A DNA stretch of 46,271 nucleotides, taken from assembly GCA_023415145.1 (NCBI GenBank), contig JAEZLW010000058.1, forward strand, positions 1-46,271, given 5' to 3'. The translations under genes were made by a program, and so were the position numbers. The notes below the pieces were generated by a model, which was given only the letters and a program-made list of their open reading frames with translations, had not been told where the DNA came from and ran no database searches. The stretch is from Bacillota bacterium (GTDB lineage: Bacteria; Bacillota; Clostridia; Christensenellales; Aristaeellaceae). This document shows positions 16,972-25,690 of the stretch, piece by piece (within the stretch, counting starts at the first letter, position 1; every line of letters begins with the position of its first letter).

Positions 16972-17961
16972 ATGGAAAAAACAAAAATTCTGGGTCGTTC
17001 AGGCATCAAGGTCAGTGCCCTTGGCCTAAGCTTTCGGGATATATGCCAGGATGGCCGCGGGCTGATGGACAGCTCGGGGTCTATTCACGCTATCCATTGC
17101 GCGCTGGATTCAGGTATCAACTTTCTGAATATCGGCGAAGGTTATGGGTATGGTGAAATGGTAGCAGGCAAAGCCATGGCGGGCCGCCGCGACAAAATGG
17201 TCATCGCCGTCAAGCCATATGATCCCCATAAAGGCAAGACTGATTTCGGGGAATACGTGCGCGAGATAGATATCACAAAAGCCTGCGAAACCTCACTGGC
17301 TCATCTTCAAACAGACTATATCGACCTGTACCTTCTGCCTTCGGGTATCTTAAGCTTCAGTCCGGAGGATGTGGTGATCAAAGCGCTGGAATCGCTGCTT
17401 GAATCGGGCAAGATCCTCGCATATGGCATTTGCACCGATACTAAGGAAACCGCCCGCCGATTCTCCGCTTTTCCTCATTGCGCGGCAATCCAGTACCATA
17501 TGAACTTTTTTCATGGCAACGAAGAGATCACAAAAATTTGCGAGGAGTATGGTATGGCCGGGCTGATCCGCAGCCCGCTGGCCAAGGGTTTCCTCACCGG
17601 CAAATACAATGCCGGGATGGACGATGCGCGAAACGGTATGTCATGCCCCGATTATCTGCATGCACCCTATTTGAGGAACGGCAAACTGGTTCCGGAACTT
17701 GTGCGGAAGCTGGAGATGAACAAGGATATCTTCACCTGCGCAGGCCGCACTCTGGCCCAGGGAGCGCTGAGTTGGCTTTGGGCCAAGAGCAAAAACATCA
17801 TACCCATCCCAGGCTTCCGGACCGCGTTGCAGGCAATGGAAAACGCGGGCGTGCTTTCCTTTGGCCCGCTTACAAAAGATCAGATGGAAGAAATAAACAG
17901 GCGCACAATTTTCATGGAAAATACGCAAATGCAGCACGGCAGCCTGCTGCATGTTGGATAA
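16972..17961 (+). CDS. Aldo/keto-reductase-fold protein with an altered catalytic tetrad
   Basis: A 329-residue TIM barrel of the aldo/keto reductase superfamily: KTKILGRSGIKVSALGLSF at the start, SLAHLQTDYIDLYLL in the middle, and NIIPIPGFRTALQAMENAG for cofactor binding near the C-terminus. The tetrad is not intact. The usual FDTAxxYG segment reads FLNIGEGYG (Asp replaced by Asn), and the usual LLH reads LLPSG (His replaced by Pro); Tyr and Lys (IAVKPY) remain. It may be a non-classical reductase or a binding protein. The start at 16972 follows GGAGGTGATTCGC. It is divergent from a MocR-type regulator. Confidence 0.85.
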   Translation: MEKTKILGRSGIKVSALGLSFRDICQDGRGLMDSSGSIHAIHCALDSGINFLNIGEGYGYGEMVAGKAMAGRRDKMVIAVKPYDPHKGKTDFGEYVREIDITKACETSLAHLQTDYIDLYLLPSGILSFSPEDVVIKALESLLESGKILAYGICTDTKETARRFSAFPHCAAIQYHMNFFHGNEEITKICEEYGMAGLIRSPLAKGFLTGKYNAGMDDARNGMSCPDYLHAPYLRNGKLVPELVRKLEMNKDIFTCAGRTLAQGALSWLWAKSKNIIPIPGFRTALQAMENAGVLSFGPLTKDQMEEINRRTIFMENTQMQHGSLLHVG

Positions 17962-17994
17962 TCAACCTATCACGTTTTGCCGCCCCTGCGTACC

Positions 17995-18023
17995 TTGACA
18001 GGTTTCAACACATCGTGTATGAT
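17995..18023 (+). promoter_or_regulatory. Promoter of metN-metI
   Basis: TTGACA at 17995-18000, a 17-base spacer and TATGAT at 18018-18023. The leader is only about 50 nt and contains no S-box or T-box that I can see. Confidence 0.8.
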
Positions 18024-18077
18024 GACGGCACATTCGCCCTGTATGTATATGGATACAGAATCAGGGGAAAGGCTGGG

Positions 18078-19142
18078 ATGCATCGCATGCAGGATACGGC
18101 AAGGCAAAACGAGGAAGGCGCTGGCCAATATGAAAGGCCCGTGCTGATTGACATTCAAAATCTCAAAAAGGTTTATCCTGCTCAGGATGGTGAAGTGGTG
18201 GCGCTCAGTGACATCAGCCTCTCCATCCGCAAGGGCGATATTTACGGCATCATCGGCTTGAGCGGCGCCGGCAAGAGCACGCTCATCCGCTGTATCAACA
18301 GACTGGATGAGCCTACGGATGGTAAAATTCTCTTTGAAGGCAAAAACGTGCTTTCTATGGAAAAAAAGGATTTGCAGTCCCTGCGCCGAGGCTTGAGCAT
18401 GATTTTTCAGCAGTTCAATTTGCTGATGCAAAAGACGGTGGCCAAAAACATCCGCTACCCCATGGATATTGCCGGTGTACCGCGTGACCAGGCGGAAAAG
18501 CGGGTGATAGAACTGTTGAAGATCGTAGGGCTGGAAGACAAGCTGAACGCCTACCCCGCCCAGCTATCGGGCGGACAAAAGCAGCGTGTCGCCATCGCCC
18601 GGGCGCTGGCCATGAACCCGAAGGTGCTTTTGTGCGACGAGGCCACCTCTGCCCTGGACCCCATGACCACCCAGTCCATCTTAAAGCTTCTGCAGGACAT
18701 CAACCATAAGATGGGTATTACCATTGTCATCATCACCCATGAAATGGCTGTGATCCGGCAAATCTGCACCCACGTAGCCATTTTGGATGGCGGTATGATC
18801 GCCGAAGAAGGCAGTGTGGACGAGGTATTCACCCATACCAAAAGCCAGGCGGGTAAAAGACTGTTCGGCATTGTACCTACGGAGGAGGAGCCGTTTCCCC
18901 TTACCGGCCCTGCGCTGCGGGTGGTGTTCGATGGCGGCAAGGTGGCCGATCCCATCATCGCCCGGCTGATCCTCCATCTGAATCTGCCGGTCAGCATCCT
19001 ATCAGCAGATGTTCGAAGCCTAAACGGCGTGCAGTACGGGCAAATGCTCATCACTGCGCCCGAGGATTCCCTTTTAAAGCAGCAGGCTGTTGCATTTCTA
19101 AAGGCTCAAGGTTTAACGGTGGAGGAGGTGCAGCCAATATGA
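18078..19142 (+). CDS. metN: Methionine-type ABC transporter ATP-binding protein MetN
   Basis: Walker A is GLSGAGKST, the signature is LSGGQKQRVAIARAL, and Walker B is VLLCDEATSALD with a following H-loop ITHEM. The C-terminal domain (RVVFDGGKVADPIIARLI to the end) is a NIL domain, which in MetN binds methionine and shuts the pump. The frame is open further upstream, but the first ATG after the promoter is at 18078 with GGGGAAAGG before it; ATG at 18087 and GTG at 18141 are alternatives. The gene overlaps metI as ATGA. No MetQ lipoprotein gene follows. Confidence 0.9.
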   Translation: MHRMQDTARQNEEGAGQYERPVLIDIQNLKKVYPAQDGEVVALSDISLSIRKGDIYGIIGLSGAGKSTLIRCINRLDEPTDGKILFEGKNVLSMEKKDLQSLRRGLSMIFQQFNLLMQKTVAKNIRYPMDIAGVPRDQAEKRVIELLKIVGLEDKLNAYPAQLSGGQKQRVAIARALAMNPKVLLCDEATSALDPMTTQSILKLLQDINHKMGITIVIITHEMAVIRQICTHVAILDGGMIAEEGSVDEVFTHTKSQAGKRLFGIVPTEEEPFPLTGPALRVVFDGGKVADPIIARLILHLNLPVSILSADVRSLNGVQYGQMLITAPEDSLLKQQAVAFLKAQGLTVEEVQPI

Positions 19143-19801
19143 CCTGGGAGAAACTGTGGACACTGCTGAGCCAGGGCATTTGGGAGACGCTGCTTATGAC
19201 GATTCCCTCCACGTTCTTTGCGTATCTCATCGGCCTGCCGCTGGGGATACTGCTGGTGATAACAAGGCGCGGCCATATTCTGCCGGCTCCCGGCTTCAAC
19301 ACGGCGCTGGGCATGATGATCAATTTCCTGCGCTCCATCCCCTTCCTCATACTGCTTGTGATGATCTCGCCTGTAACCAGGGCAGTCATGGGCAGCGCCA
19401 TCGGAACCCATTCCGTCATCTTTCCCATGGTGATCAGTGCTTTCCCTTATGTGGCCCGTATGGTGGAAAGCTCCCTTCGGGAGGTGGACGGCGGTGTTGT
19501 GGAGGCGGCACTTTCCATGGGCTCCACCACCTGGCAAATCATATTCAAGGTTCTTCTGCCGGAAGCGCTTCCATCACTGATCAGCGGTGCCACCATTTGC
19601 CTGACCACTATACTGGCTTATACGGCCATGGCCGGTGCGGCAGGAGGCGGCGGACTGGGGTCCATTGCCATCAGCTACGGCTTGAACAGGCGGGCATACG
19701 ACATCATGTACTCCGCCAGCATCGCGCTGGTGCTGCTGGTTCAAATCTTTCAGGTGACAGGTGGCATCACCACAAAGAAGCTGGATCATAAAAAACGGTA
19801 A
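19139..19801 (+). CDS. metI: Methionine-type ABC transporter permease MetI
   Basis: A 220-residue permease with five membrane helices. It has the coupling EAA-like loop VVEAALSMGSTTWQIIFKVL near residue 120 and the MetI-type AMAGAAGGGGLGSIAISYG near residue 165. It imports methionine or a related small molecule with MetN. It overlaps metN by four bases. The operon ends directly after it with a terminator, so the binding protein must be encoded elsewhere. Confidence 0.92.
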   Translation: MTWEKLWTLLSQGIWETLLMTIPSTFFAYLIGLPLGILLVITRRGHILPAPGFNTALGMMINFLRSIPFLILLVMISPVTRAVMGSAIGTHSVIFPMVISAFPYVARMVESSLREVDGGVVEAALSMGSTTWQIIFKVLLPEALPSLISGATICLTTILAYTAMAGAAGGGGLGSIAISYGLNRRAYDIMYSASIALVLLVQIFQVTGGITTKKLDHKKR

Positions 19802-19815
19802 AGCATCCCAGCAAA

Positions 19816-19844
19816 AAGCGCTCCGGCTAACTGCCGGAGCGCTT
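19816..19844. terminator. Bidirectional intrinsic terminator between metI and the convergent HAD gene
   Basis: An 11-bp stem AAGCGCTCCGG/CCGGAGCGCTT with a 7-base loop. The minus side has a TTTTT run; the plus side is weaker (TTGACTTTAT). Confidence 0.85.
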
Positions 19845-19848
19845 GACT

Positions 19849-20649
19849 TTATAGATAAGGGATCATATCGCACAGCCTGTCAAAAATCAAATGCGGCTGC
19901 ACAGGTGACGCCTTCAAATCCTCCATTGTTGCCTCTCCGGAAAGCACCAGGATGCTGGTCATACCGAAATTTACGCCGGTAGCGATATCGGTATACAGCC
20001 TGTCCCCCACCATGGCCAGCTCCTCTGCCCGAAAGCCGGTCAGCCTAAGCGCTTCCTCCACAATGCCCTGATAGGGCTTGCCCAGAATGATATCGGGGCG
20101 GCGGCCAGCGCTGGCTTCGATAAAGGCGATGATGGCTCCGATGTCCGGGGCGAAGCCTGTCTCCGTGGGGCAGTTGAAATCCGGATGAGTAGCGATATAG
20201 GGCAGCCCCGCCCGAACCAGATCGCATACCTGCGTCATCTTTTCATAGTCCAGCGTGGTATCGTAGGCAATCAATACATAATCAGGGTTTTCGTTGTCAA
20301 TCAGAAGCCCCAGTTCCAGTAATTCCTTCTTCAGCACATCATTGCCCAGCAAAAACGCCTTTTTCCCGGGAAAAACGCGCAGCGCATAGGATGCAGAGGC
20401 ATGGCCGGAGGTCAGCACCCGCAGGAAACGCTCCCGCACGCCCATGACACGAAGCTTTTTCACATACTGTTCGGCTGACTTGGAAGAGTTATTGGTCAAA
20501 AACAATGTGCGGCGCCCGGTATGCTCGCAGGCATCCAAAAAATCCAATGAGCCATGTAAAAGCTTGTTTCCCAAATAAAAAGTGCCATCCATATCCAACA
20601 GGAAGCACTTCACTTTTGACAGCGTGCCTTTTATCATATTGTCATTCAT
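19849..20649 (-). CDS. NagD-type HAD IIA sugar phosphatase
   Basis: A 266-residue HAD hydrolase with motif I FLLDMDGTFYLGN near residue 18, motif II TLFLTNNSSKS near residue 53, Lys motif LGKPYQGIVEEAL near residue 193 and motif IV MVGDRLYTDIATG near residue 217. The large C2 cap and GKP motif are those of the NagD/4-nitrophenylphosphatase/PGP group, which dephosphorylates sugar phosphates or phosphoglycolate. The start has GAGGGG nine bases upstream. It is monocistronic and convergent with metI. Confidence 0.9.
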   Translation of the reverse strand: MNDNMIKGTLSKVKCFLLDMDGTFYLGNKLLHGSLDFLDACEHTGRRTLFLTNNSSKSAEQYVKKLRVMGVRERFLRVLTSGHASASYALRVFPGKKAFLLGNDVLKKELLELGLLIDNENPDYVLIAYDTTLDYEKMTQVCDLVRAGLPYIATHPDFNCPTETGFAPDIGAIIAFIEASAGRRPDIILGKPYQGIVEEALRLTGFRAEELAMVGDRLYTDIATGVNFGMTSILVLSGEATMEDLKASPVQPHLIFDRLCDMIPYL

Positions 20650-20659
20650 CTTGCAAAAC

Positions 20660-21010
20660 CCCTCTTACGTATCTGCGCTTTGTTCATGATACCATAGCAC
20701 CCTATATGAGTAAAGAAAAAGCGTGTTTTCCCTCCGAAAAAACGCATCAGAGAGCAAGATATGCCTAATGCATATCATCATGATGGAGCTTCTTCCTGAT
20801 AAGCGTAGTTTTCAAACTAAAAAGATGACTCCAAGAGGTGTCGGAGGGACGTTTCCCTCCGGCTTTCATCCAAAACCAGTGACATGTGCGGTGGCTTCGA
20901 AAGCCTTGCGCAGCAAGGTTTTCTTATGCCATTCCCTGGCCGTGAAAACACAACTGAAGCATAGGCTGTTTCACAAGGGAATGGCGCAATCTCGAAAAAT
21001 TGGCATTTTA
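20660..21010. repeat. Non-coding region with several inverted repeats; possible dispersed repeat element
   Basis: About 370 bases without a supportable gene. It contains a long imperfect hairpin, GCCATTCCCT (20928-20937) against AGGGAATGGC (20976-20985), with an inner GTGAAAACA/TGTTTCAC pairing. A small CCTTG-CGCAG-CAAGG hairpin lies at 20913-20927, and GGAGGGA/TCCCTCC hairpins near 20843-20860 and a second TCCCTCC at 20729. Such strings of palindromes between genes are typical of repeated intergenic elements, but I see only one copy in this window. Confidence 0.45.
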
Positions 21011-21027
21011 ATTTTCCAAGTCCAAGA

Positions 21028-21243
21028 TCATTCCTCTTCCCAGGTGAACCGAACCGACTGCACACCGTCCCGTTCCACCACTTCCAGCCATTGGGCTGCC
21101 GGGCGTACCCAGATTCCCATGTCGCCATACAACGCCTGGTATACGATCATCAGTTCCAGCGTTTCGCTGTGGCGGGCCGTATACAAAAGCCGGTAGCGGT
21201 TCCCTTTGAAATGCCGGTAAATACCAGGCCGCAATTCTTCCAT
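21028..21243 (-). CDS. DUF1653 family protein
   Basis: A 71-residue protein with the family pattern MEELRPGIYRHFKGNRY, LLYTARHSETLELMIVYQAL, and GDMGIWVRPAAQWLE, ending in an acidic tail. The family is a small beta-rich fold of unknown function found singly or fused to other domains. The frame opens at 21261, but the ATG at 21243 has GGAGGTGTATC directly before it. Confidence 0.88.
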   Translation of the reverse strand: MEELRPGIYRHFKGNRYRLLYTARHSETLELMIVYQALYGDMGIWVRPAAQWLEVVERDGVQSVRFTWEEE

Positions 21244-21310
21244 GATACACCTCCAGCGCACGCTCGTCTAAGTCAAAAGCGCCAGGGCAGCTTTACAATC
21301 CTTCCTGTTG

Positions 21311-21340
21311 ATTGTACCACATCATGAAGGAGTGGGACAA
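21311..21340 (-). promoter_or_regulatory. Putative promoter of the DUF1653 gene
   Basis: Minus strand TTGTCC (21340-21335), 18-base spacer, TACAAT (21316-21311). Confidence 0.5.
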
Positions 21341-21422
21341 GGGGAGGCGGCTTTTTTTCAGCTTTGGCTCCCTCATACCGCCATGTGGACTATCACGTGA
21401 AATTCCACACACCCGCTTTACT

Positions 21423-21450
21423 TTTACCTGGAAATGAAGTACATTATAGT
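21423..21450 (+). promoter_or_regulatory. Putative promoter of the lipid kinase gene
   Basis: TTTACC at 21423-21428, 16-base spacer, TATAGT at 21445-21450, followed 23 bases later by the start codon. Confidence 0.55.
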
Positions 21451-21473
21451 ATATTTCGAAAGGCGTTGAATGC

Positions 21474-22340
21474 ATGATCGACGTGATTATCAACCCTGTT
21501 GCCGGCAACGGCCATGCGAAGCGGATCGGTGAGAAAGTGATGGTTGCTTTGACAAGCCGGGCCATCGCCTGCAAGGCTTATTATACGGAATCGCCGGGCC
21601 ATGCCACGCAGTTGGCCAGGGAATCTGCGCAAAGAGGTACGAATACGGTGCTGGCCGTGGGCGGCGATGGCACGGCCTACGAAGTCGCCAGCGGGCTTGT
21701 CCAAACTAAAACCGCTCTGGGGCTCATCCCCGCCGGAACTGGCAACGACTTTATCAAAACCATCGGCGTACCCAAATCCCCCCTGGTCGCGCTTGATCAT
21801 ATCCTTACACATCCGCCAAAGCTATTGGATATGGGAAGACTGAACGACAAGCTTTTCCTGAATGTATGCGGCACAGGCTTTGATGTGTCGGTGCTTGATT
21901 ATTCCATGAAGGCGAAAAAGCTGGTACGGGGCATGCTTCCCTATCTGTATGGTGTCATCCGTACCATTTTCAGCTTCAAGCCCGTAAATATGCGCATCGT
22001 CATTGATGATGAAACAACACTGCAAGGCACATTTTTGCAATGCAGCGTGGCCAATGGACGTTATATAGGCGGAGGAATTGCCATTTCTCCCACTTCACTG
22101 GTAAACGACGGCCTGCTGGACGTGGTAGTGCTGCGCTCCGTTCCCAACTGGAAGATGTTCTTTTACCTGCCCGGCCTTCTCATGGGGCGGGTGCACAGCT
22201 TTTCCATCACCTCCCATTACCGTTGCAGCCAGGTGGTGATCGATGCGCCGGGGATGCGGCTGAATGTGGACGGAGAAATGCTGCCTATTGAAAAAGTGAA
22301 CTTCTCCCCGGTGAAAGATGCGCTGTGGGTCCACTGGTGA
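21474..22340 (+). CDS. YegS/DagK-family lipid kinase (diacylglycerol kinase catalytic domain)
   Basis: A 288-residue soluble lipid kinase. It shows the NP motif INPVAGNGHAKR at residue 6, the nucleotide loop AVGGDGTAYEVASGL near residue 62, LGLIPAGTGNDFIKTI near residue 81, and the later VNDGLLDVVVLR and NVDGEMLPIEKV strands. It phosphorylates diacylglycerol or a related lipid at the membrane surface. The start has GAAAGGCGTTGAATGC upstream. The next two genes follow closely in the same direction and encode a secreted protein and a coiled-coil protein. Confidence 0.92.
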   Translation: MIDVIINPVAGNGHAKRIGEKVMVALTSRAIACKAYYTESPGHATQLARESAQRGTNTVLAVGGDGTAYEVASGLVQTKTALGLIPAGTGNDFIKTIGVPKSPLVALDHILTHPPKLLDMGRLNDKLFLNVCGTGFDVSVLDYSMKAKKLVRGMLPYLYGVIRTIFSFKPVNMRIVIDDETTLQGTFLQCSVANGRYIGGGIAISPTSLVNDGLLDVVVLRSVPNWKMFFYLPGLLMGRVHSFSITSHYRCSQVVIDAPGMRLNVDGEMLPIEKVNFSPVKDALWVHW

Positions 22341-22366
22341 TGCCGTCGGAAAGGCGGTCTTGAAAC

Positions 22367-23377
22367 GTGAATCTTTTGAAAAGGCTATTTGTTCTGCTTT
22401 TGCTTCTTTGTCTTCTGCCGGAAGGTACTGTCCTGGCGGATGAAGAAATCTATTATTCGGATATTCCTTTGCTCCCTGTTATTCAGCTATTGAAACCTCA
22501 GCCGGGAGAGGGCTATGCACAGGGCAATAAGCTGACCGTTAGCGCAAAGGGAAGCAATGTCAGCCGCATAGAAGTCACTCTTTCCTGGGAGGGCGGCTCC
22601 ATGACGCAAACACAGGAAGGGTCGTCCTTCGAGCACACCTTTCAATTGCCCGCCCTGCCCTGCGGCCTAACCGTCATGGCCCGCGGCCATGGAATTGAAA
22701 AGGAAGGACAAATGTCCTCCTTTACGGATGTCTTCCGCATGGTTCCTTCCCCCAGGGAAGAATTGATCGGGAAAATGATTCAGCTGGCCTATTCGAATTC
22801 GAAGGACTCCCGCTACAAGTTCGCTCCCGCCCAAGAGGACCATCACATCGGCGTATGCAAGAATTTCGTGATGCGCTTGTTCGATACCTACTCCGATGAC
22901 TATGTCATGCAGGCCTACCCAAGCCTTTCGCTGCACATGCCCAAAAACAACAGCAAGGCCGCCTGCGCGCCGTATGATTACGGCATCGAGTGGCGGCCGG
23001 AGACAGCGGAGGATGGCAGCCCCTTTGAGATCGTGGCACAGTTCAAGTACAACAACGACCTGAGCAAGGAAGAAAACGCGCAAATCGCCTTCAATATGCT
23101 CAAACAGGTAAGAAGAGGCGATTTCTTTCAAATGGTGGGCAACTACGGCGGAGGCAACGGCCCCCATTCCCTTTTCTTCATCACAGACTACGATCCCGTA
23201 AGCGACATGCTTCACTGGACGGACAGCAACATGCGGGGCACGCGCATCGACGGGGTTCGCTGGGGATATTTGCAGTATGACGCGGATGCGACCGCCCATT
23301 GGTTCATAGAATGTATCAATACCAAAAAAAGAGGCGCCACGCTATACAGGCTACGCGACGACCTCATCCGCAAATAA
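22367..23377 (+). CDS. Secreted protein, possibly with a Cys/His (papain-like) catalytic fold
   Basis: A 336-residue protein with a clear signal peptide (NLLKRLFVLLLLLCLLPEG, cleavage after VLA near residue 24). Residues 40-125 look like a beta-sandwich module. The C-terminal part has a Cys in IGVCKNFVMRLFDTY near residue 163, a His in GGGNGPHSLFFITDY near residue 267, and a polar TDSNM that could supply the third residue. This order (Cys, His, Asn/Asp) is that of NlpC/P60 and CHAP amidases, though I do not recognise the family and the resemblance is inference. The GTG start has a weak ribosome site. Confidence 0.7.
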   Translation: MNLLKRLFVLLLLLCLLPEGTVLADEEIYYSDIPLLPVIQLLKPQPGEGYAQGNKLTVSAKGSNVSRIEVTLSWEGGSMTQTQEGSSFEHTFQLPALPCGLTVMARGHGIEKEGQMSSFTDVFRMVPSPREELIGKMIQLAYSNSKDSRYKFAPAQEDHHIGVCKNFVMRLFDTYSDDYVMQAYPSLSLHMPKNNSKAACAPYDYGIEWRPETAEDGSPFEIVAQFKYNNDLSKEENAQIAFNMLKQVRRGDFFQMVGNYGGGNGPHSLFFITDYDPVSDMLHWTDSNMRGTRIDGVRWGYLQYDADATAHWFIECINTKKRGATLYRLRDDLIRK

Positions 23378-23396
23378 CGTTAAAGGAGCATGACAC

Positions 23397-23834
23397 ATGG
23401 GCAATGTGATGAAGGGCTTGAAAAAAACTTGGCTCAAGGGCATGGAAGCCATAGGCAACGCGGCGTCCAATATTGCGGACAACGCCAAGTACAAAGTCAC
23501 CGAAATGAACCTGGAAACGCGCCGCCGGGAAATTTTGGCCGACTTTGGAAGCATCGCCTATGAGATGTGGCAGCGTGGCGAATCTTTTCCACCGGCGCTG
23601 GAGGCGCAGTTAAAGCAGCTGAACGCGTTGGAAGAACATCTTACCGCCATTCGTGCCCAGCGGATTGCCGCGGCACGGGAGGCCAGGCTGGCCGAGGAAG
23701 CCGCAGATGCTGCCGCCCGCAAGGTGGATACACTTGCGCAGGGCAATGAGGATGCGGATGATGAAACACAGATTCAGGACAGTCCTGACCCGGAATCAGA
23801 CGACAGTGAGGATGGAGCAAACGAAGGCGATTAA
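23397..23834 (+). CDS. Coiled-coil protein with acidic C-terminal tail, function unknown
   Basis: A 145-residue protein without membrane segments. Residues 1-30 are basic and amphipathic (NVMKGLKKTWLKGMEAIGNA). Residues about 35-105 form a long helix with heptad character (EMNLETRRREILADFGSIAY, LKQLNALEEHLTAIRAQRIA). The last 30 residues are almost all Asp, Glu and Ser. It lies 19 bases after the secreted protein with GGAGCATGACAC as ribosome site, so it belongs to that operon. No function can be read from it. Confidence 0.8.
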   Translation: MGNVMKGLKKTWLKGMEAIGNAASNIADNAKYKVTEMNLETRRREILADFGSIAYEMWQRGESFPPALEAQLKQLNALEEHLTAIRAQRIAAAREARLAEEAADAAARKVDTLAQGNEDADDETQIQDSPDPESDDSEDGANEGD

Positions 23835-23988
23835 TCCGGCCTTTTTGTCAAGACTTAAAAAGCTTGGCTGCTACAGCCATCTGCCCTTGAACAGGGATGG
23901 CGGCCTGTTATCCTTGTATCGGTCAAACTCTCTTAAGCAAATACGAAGCGCTCTACGCTCCCGAATACGGTTCAAGTATTTTTCAAAC

Positions 23989-24027
23989 AAAAAAATCCCC
24001 TCCGGTGTGAGTATAGCCGGAGGGGAT
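23989..24027 (-). terminator. Intrinsic terminator after the MATE gene
   Basis: Minus strand ATCCCCTCCGG/CCGGAGGGGAT, 11-bp stem, then a T run to 23989. Confidence 0.85.
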
Positions 24028-24076
24028 ATGCTTTATACCACAATGACACCCAAATATTCTTCTGTTTCACCTGTAA

Positions 24077-25519
24077 TTACACCCGAATATACATCCATTT
24101 TCCCCTGGCAAAGCGCACATACATGAACGTTAGCCTGATCATCATGTCAACAAGGCTGGCCGACCAGGCGCCAAGCAGCCCCAACTGAAGGGGGAACAAA
24201 GCAGTCCATGCGAGAACTGGTCGCAAAAGCGTAACACACAGCATCATGACCACGGCCACATACCGCGTATCACCCGCGCCACGCAAACAGCCGCTGATGA
24301 CTACTGAGCTTGTTTGAAAAGGCTGGAAAATGCCCACCAGAATCATTACCTGGGATGCCATATGAAGCACCATCAGATCGCTGGCAAAGGGACGTATTAA
24401 AAGATGACGAAAAGGAATAAAGATCAAAAGCAAGCCTGCCGAAACAGTCAGTGCCATACGCTGGCTTACCTTGCCATATACCATGGCTAGATCAGGCCTT
24501 TGCCTGCCCAGCATTTGCCCCACCAGCGACGTACCGGCAATGCCGATACCATCTCCGAAGGTGAAGCTGATATTCAAAAACTGCATGCCAATCTGATGGC
24601 TGGCAAAGGCCACAGGGTCATGCAGTGCTTCATAAATCATTCTTACATATATTAAGAAACCAATTCGAAGGCAGATTTGCTCCAGCATGGCGCTTCCGCC
24701 CACCCGGCTGATATCCCTGAGCGTCGTTTTATCAAGCCGCCAGTTATCCCGAAGACGGAGGAACAAAAAGCCCTTGTACTTTGGCAGTGTGATGGACAAA
24801 ACCGCCATCACCAGCCCAACGCAAAAGCCTATCACCGTGGCAATGGCCGCACCTTCCACCCCCAGACGGGGAAAGCCAAGATTGCCGCTGATGAGCAGAT
24901 AGTTAAACACCACATTGACCAGATTACTGGTTACATTGACCACAAATGTGGCCTTCGTCTTGCCAATACCGCGCTGAGCGGCATTGATGCACATCGTGAT
25001 GGCATTGATGGGCAATGCGTAGGCCATCCACTTGAAGTATACGACGGCATCGTTCACCACCTTGGCATTGGCAATGTCGCCAGGATCAACTTCTCCTGAA
25101 GCCAGCAGGATCAAGTCTCTGGCCTTAATAAGTGATATCGCCATAATGGCCAGTGACAGCATCACGATGACTACGAGAGCATTTCGAAGTGTCTGGTTGG
25201 CCTCCTCTTGCCTTCCCTCACCCTTGCGCCTGGCCACAACAGCTGTAACACCGATGTTCAGTGCGAAGAAAACCGCAAGCATGATCATTCTGGGCTGACC
25301 GGGCAATCCCACGGCGGATATGGCTTCCGCGCCCAATACACCTACCATGGCCGTGTCTATCGCCCCAATAAGTGCCATCAGAACCATTTCTGCCACTGCC
25401 GGAATGGCGATACGGGTTACATCCCGGTATGCCTGTCCGGTGGGCGGCAGTTCGCCTACCCTAAGCCCGGGTTTAACCATATGCCGGATGCCATAAAACC
25501 GTTCCACCAAAGATATCAA
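24077..25519 (-). CDS. MATE-family multidrug/cation efflux transporter
   Basis: A 480-residue protein with twelve membrane helices in two homologous halves. MATE features include PAVAEMVLMALIGAIDTAMVG near residue 40, the AISAVGLPGQPRM loop, AAQRGIGKTKATFVVN, and VGQMLGRQRPDLA in the second half. It exports drugs or dyes in exchange for Na+ or H+. The TTG start at 25519 has GGAGAAAGATCA immediately upstream and is preferred to the internal ATG at residue 14. It stands alone. Confidence 0.93.
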   Translation of the reverse strand: MISLVERFYGIRHMVKPGLRVGELPPTGQAYRDVTRIAIPAVAEMVLMALIGAIDTAMVGVLGAEAISAVGLPGQPRMIMLAVFFALNIGVTAVVARRKGEGRQEEANQTLRNALVVIVMLSLAIMAISLIKARDLILLASGEVDPGDIANAKVVNDAVVYFKWMAYALPINAITMCINAAQRGIGKTKATFVVNVTSNLVNVVFNYLLISGNLGFPRLGVEGAAIATVIGFCVGLVMAVLSITLPKYKGFLFLRLRDNWRLDKTTLRDISRVGGSAMLEQICLRIGFLIYVRMIYEALHDPVAFASHQIGMQFLNISFTFGDGIGIAGTSLVGQMLGRQRPDLAMVYGKVSQRMALTVSAGLLLIFIPFRHLLIRPFASDLMVLHMASQVMILVGIFQPFQTSSVVISGCLRGAGDTRYVAVVMMLCVTLLRPVLAWTALFPLQLGLLGAWSASLVDMMIRLTFMYVRFARGKWMYIRV

Positions 25520-25690
25520 TGATCTTTCTCCAATCTAACAGGACTCAAAAAAGACATACGCCTATTATAGCACGAACTGTATATCTGGCAACCATTGTCG
25601 AAAAAGAAACGAAAAGGCGTTTCACTTTTTTCTCTTTGATAGCATAGGTAGAATTGAACCAGATGCCAATCCATAAAGGAGGTTATTCAC

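Noticed and set aside
18024..18077. SAM (S-box) riboswitch before metN
   Set aside because: The leader is about 50 nt and lacks the core motifs, so it is too short.
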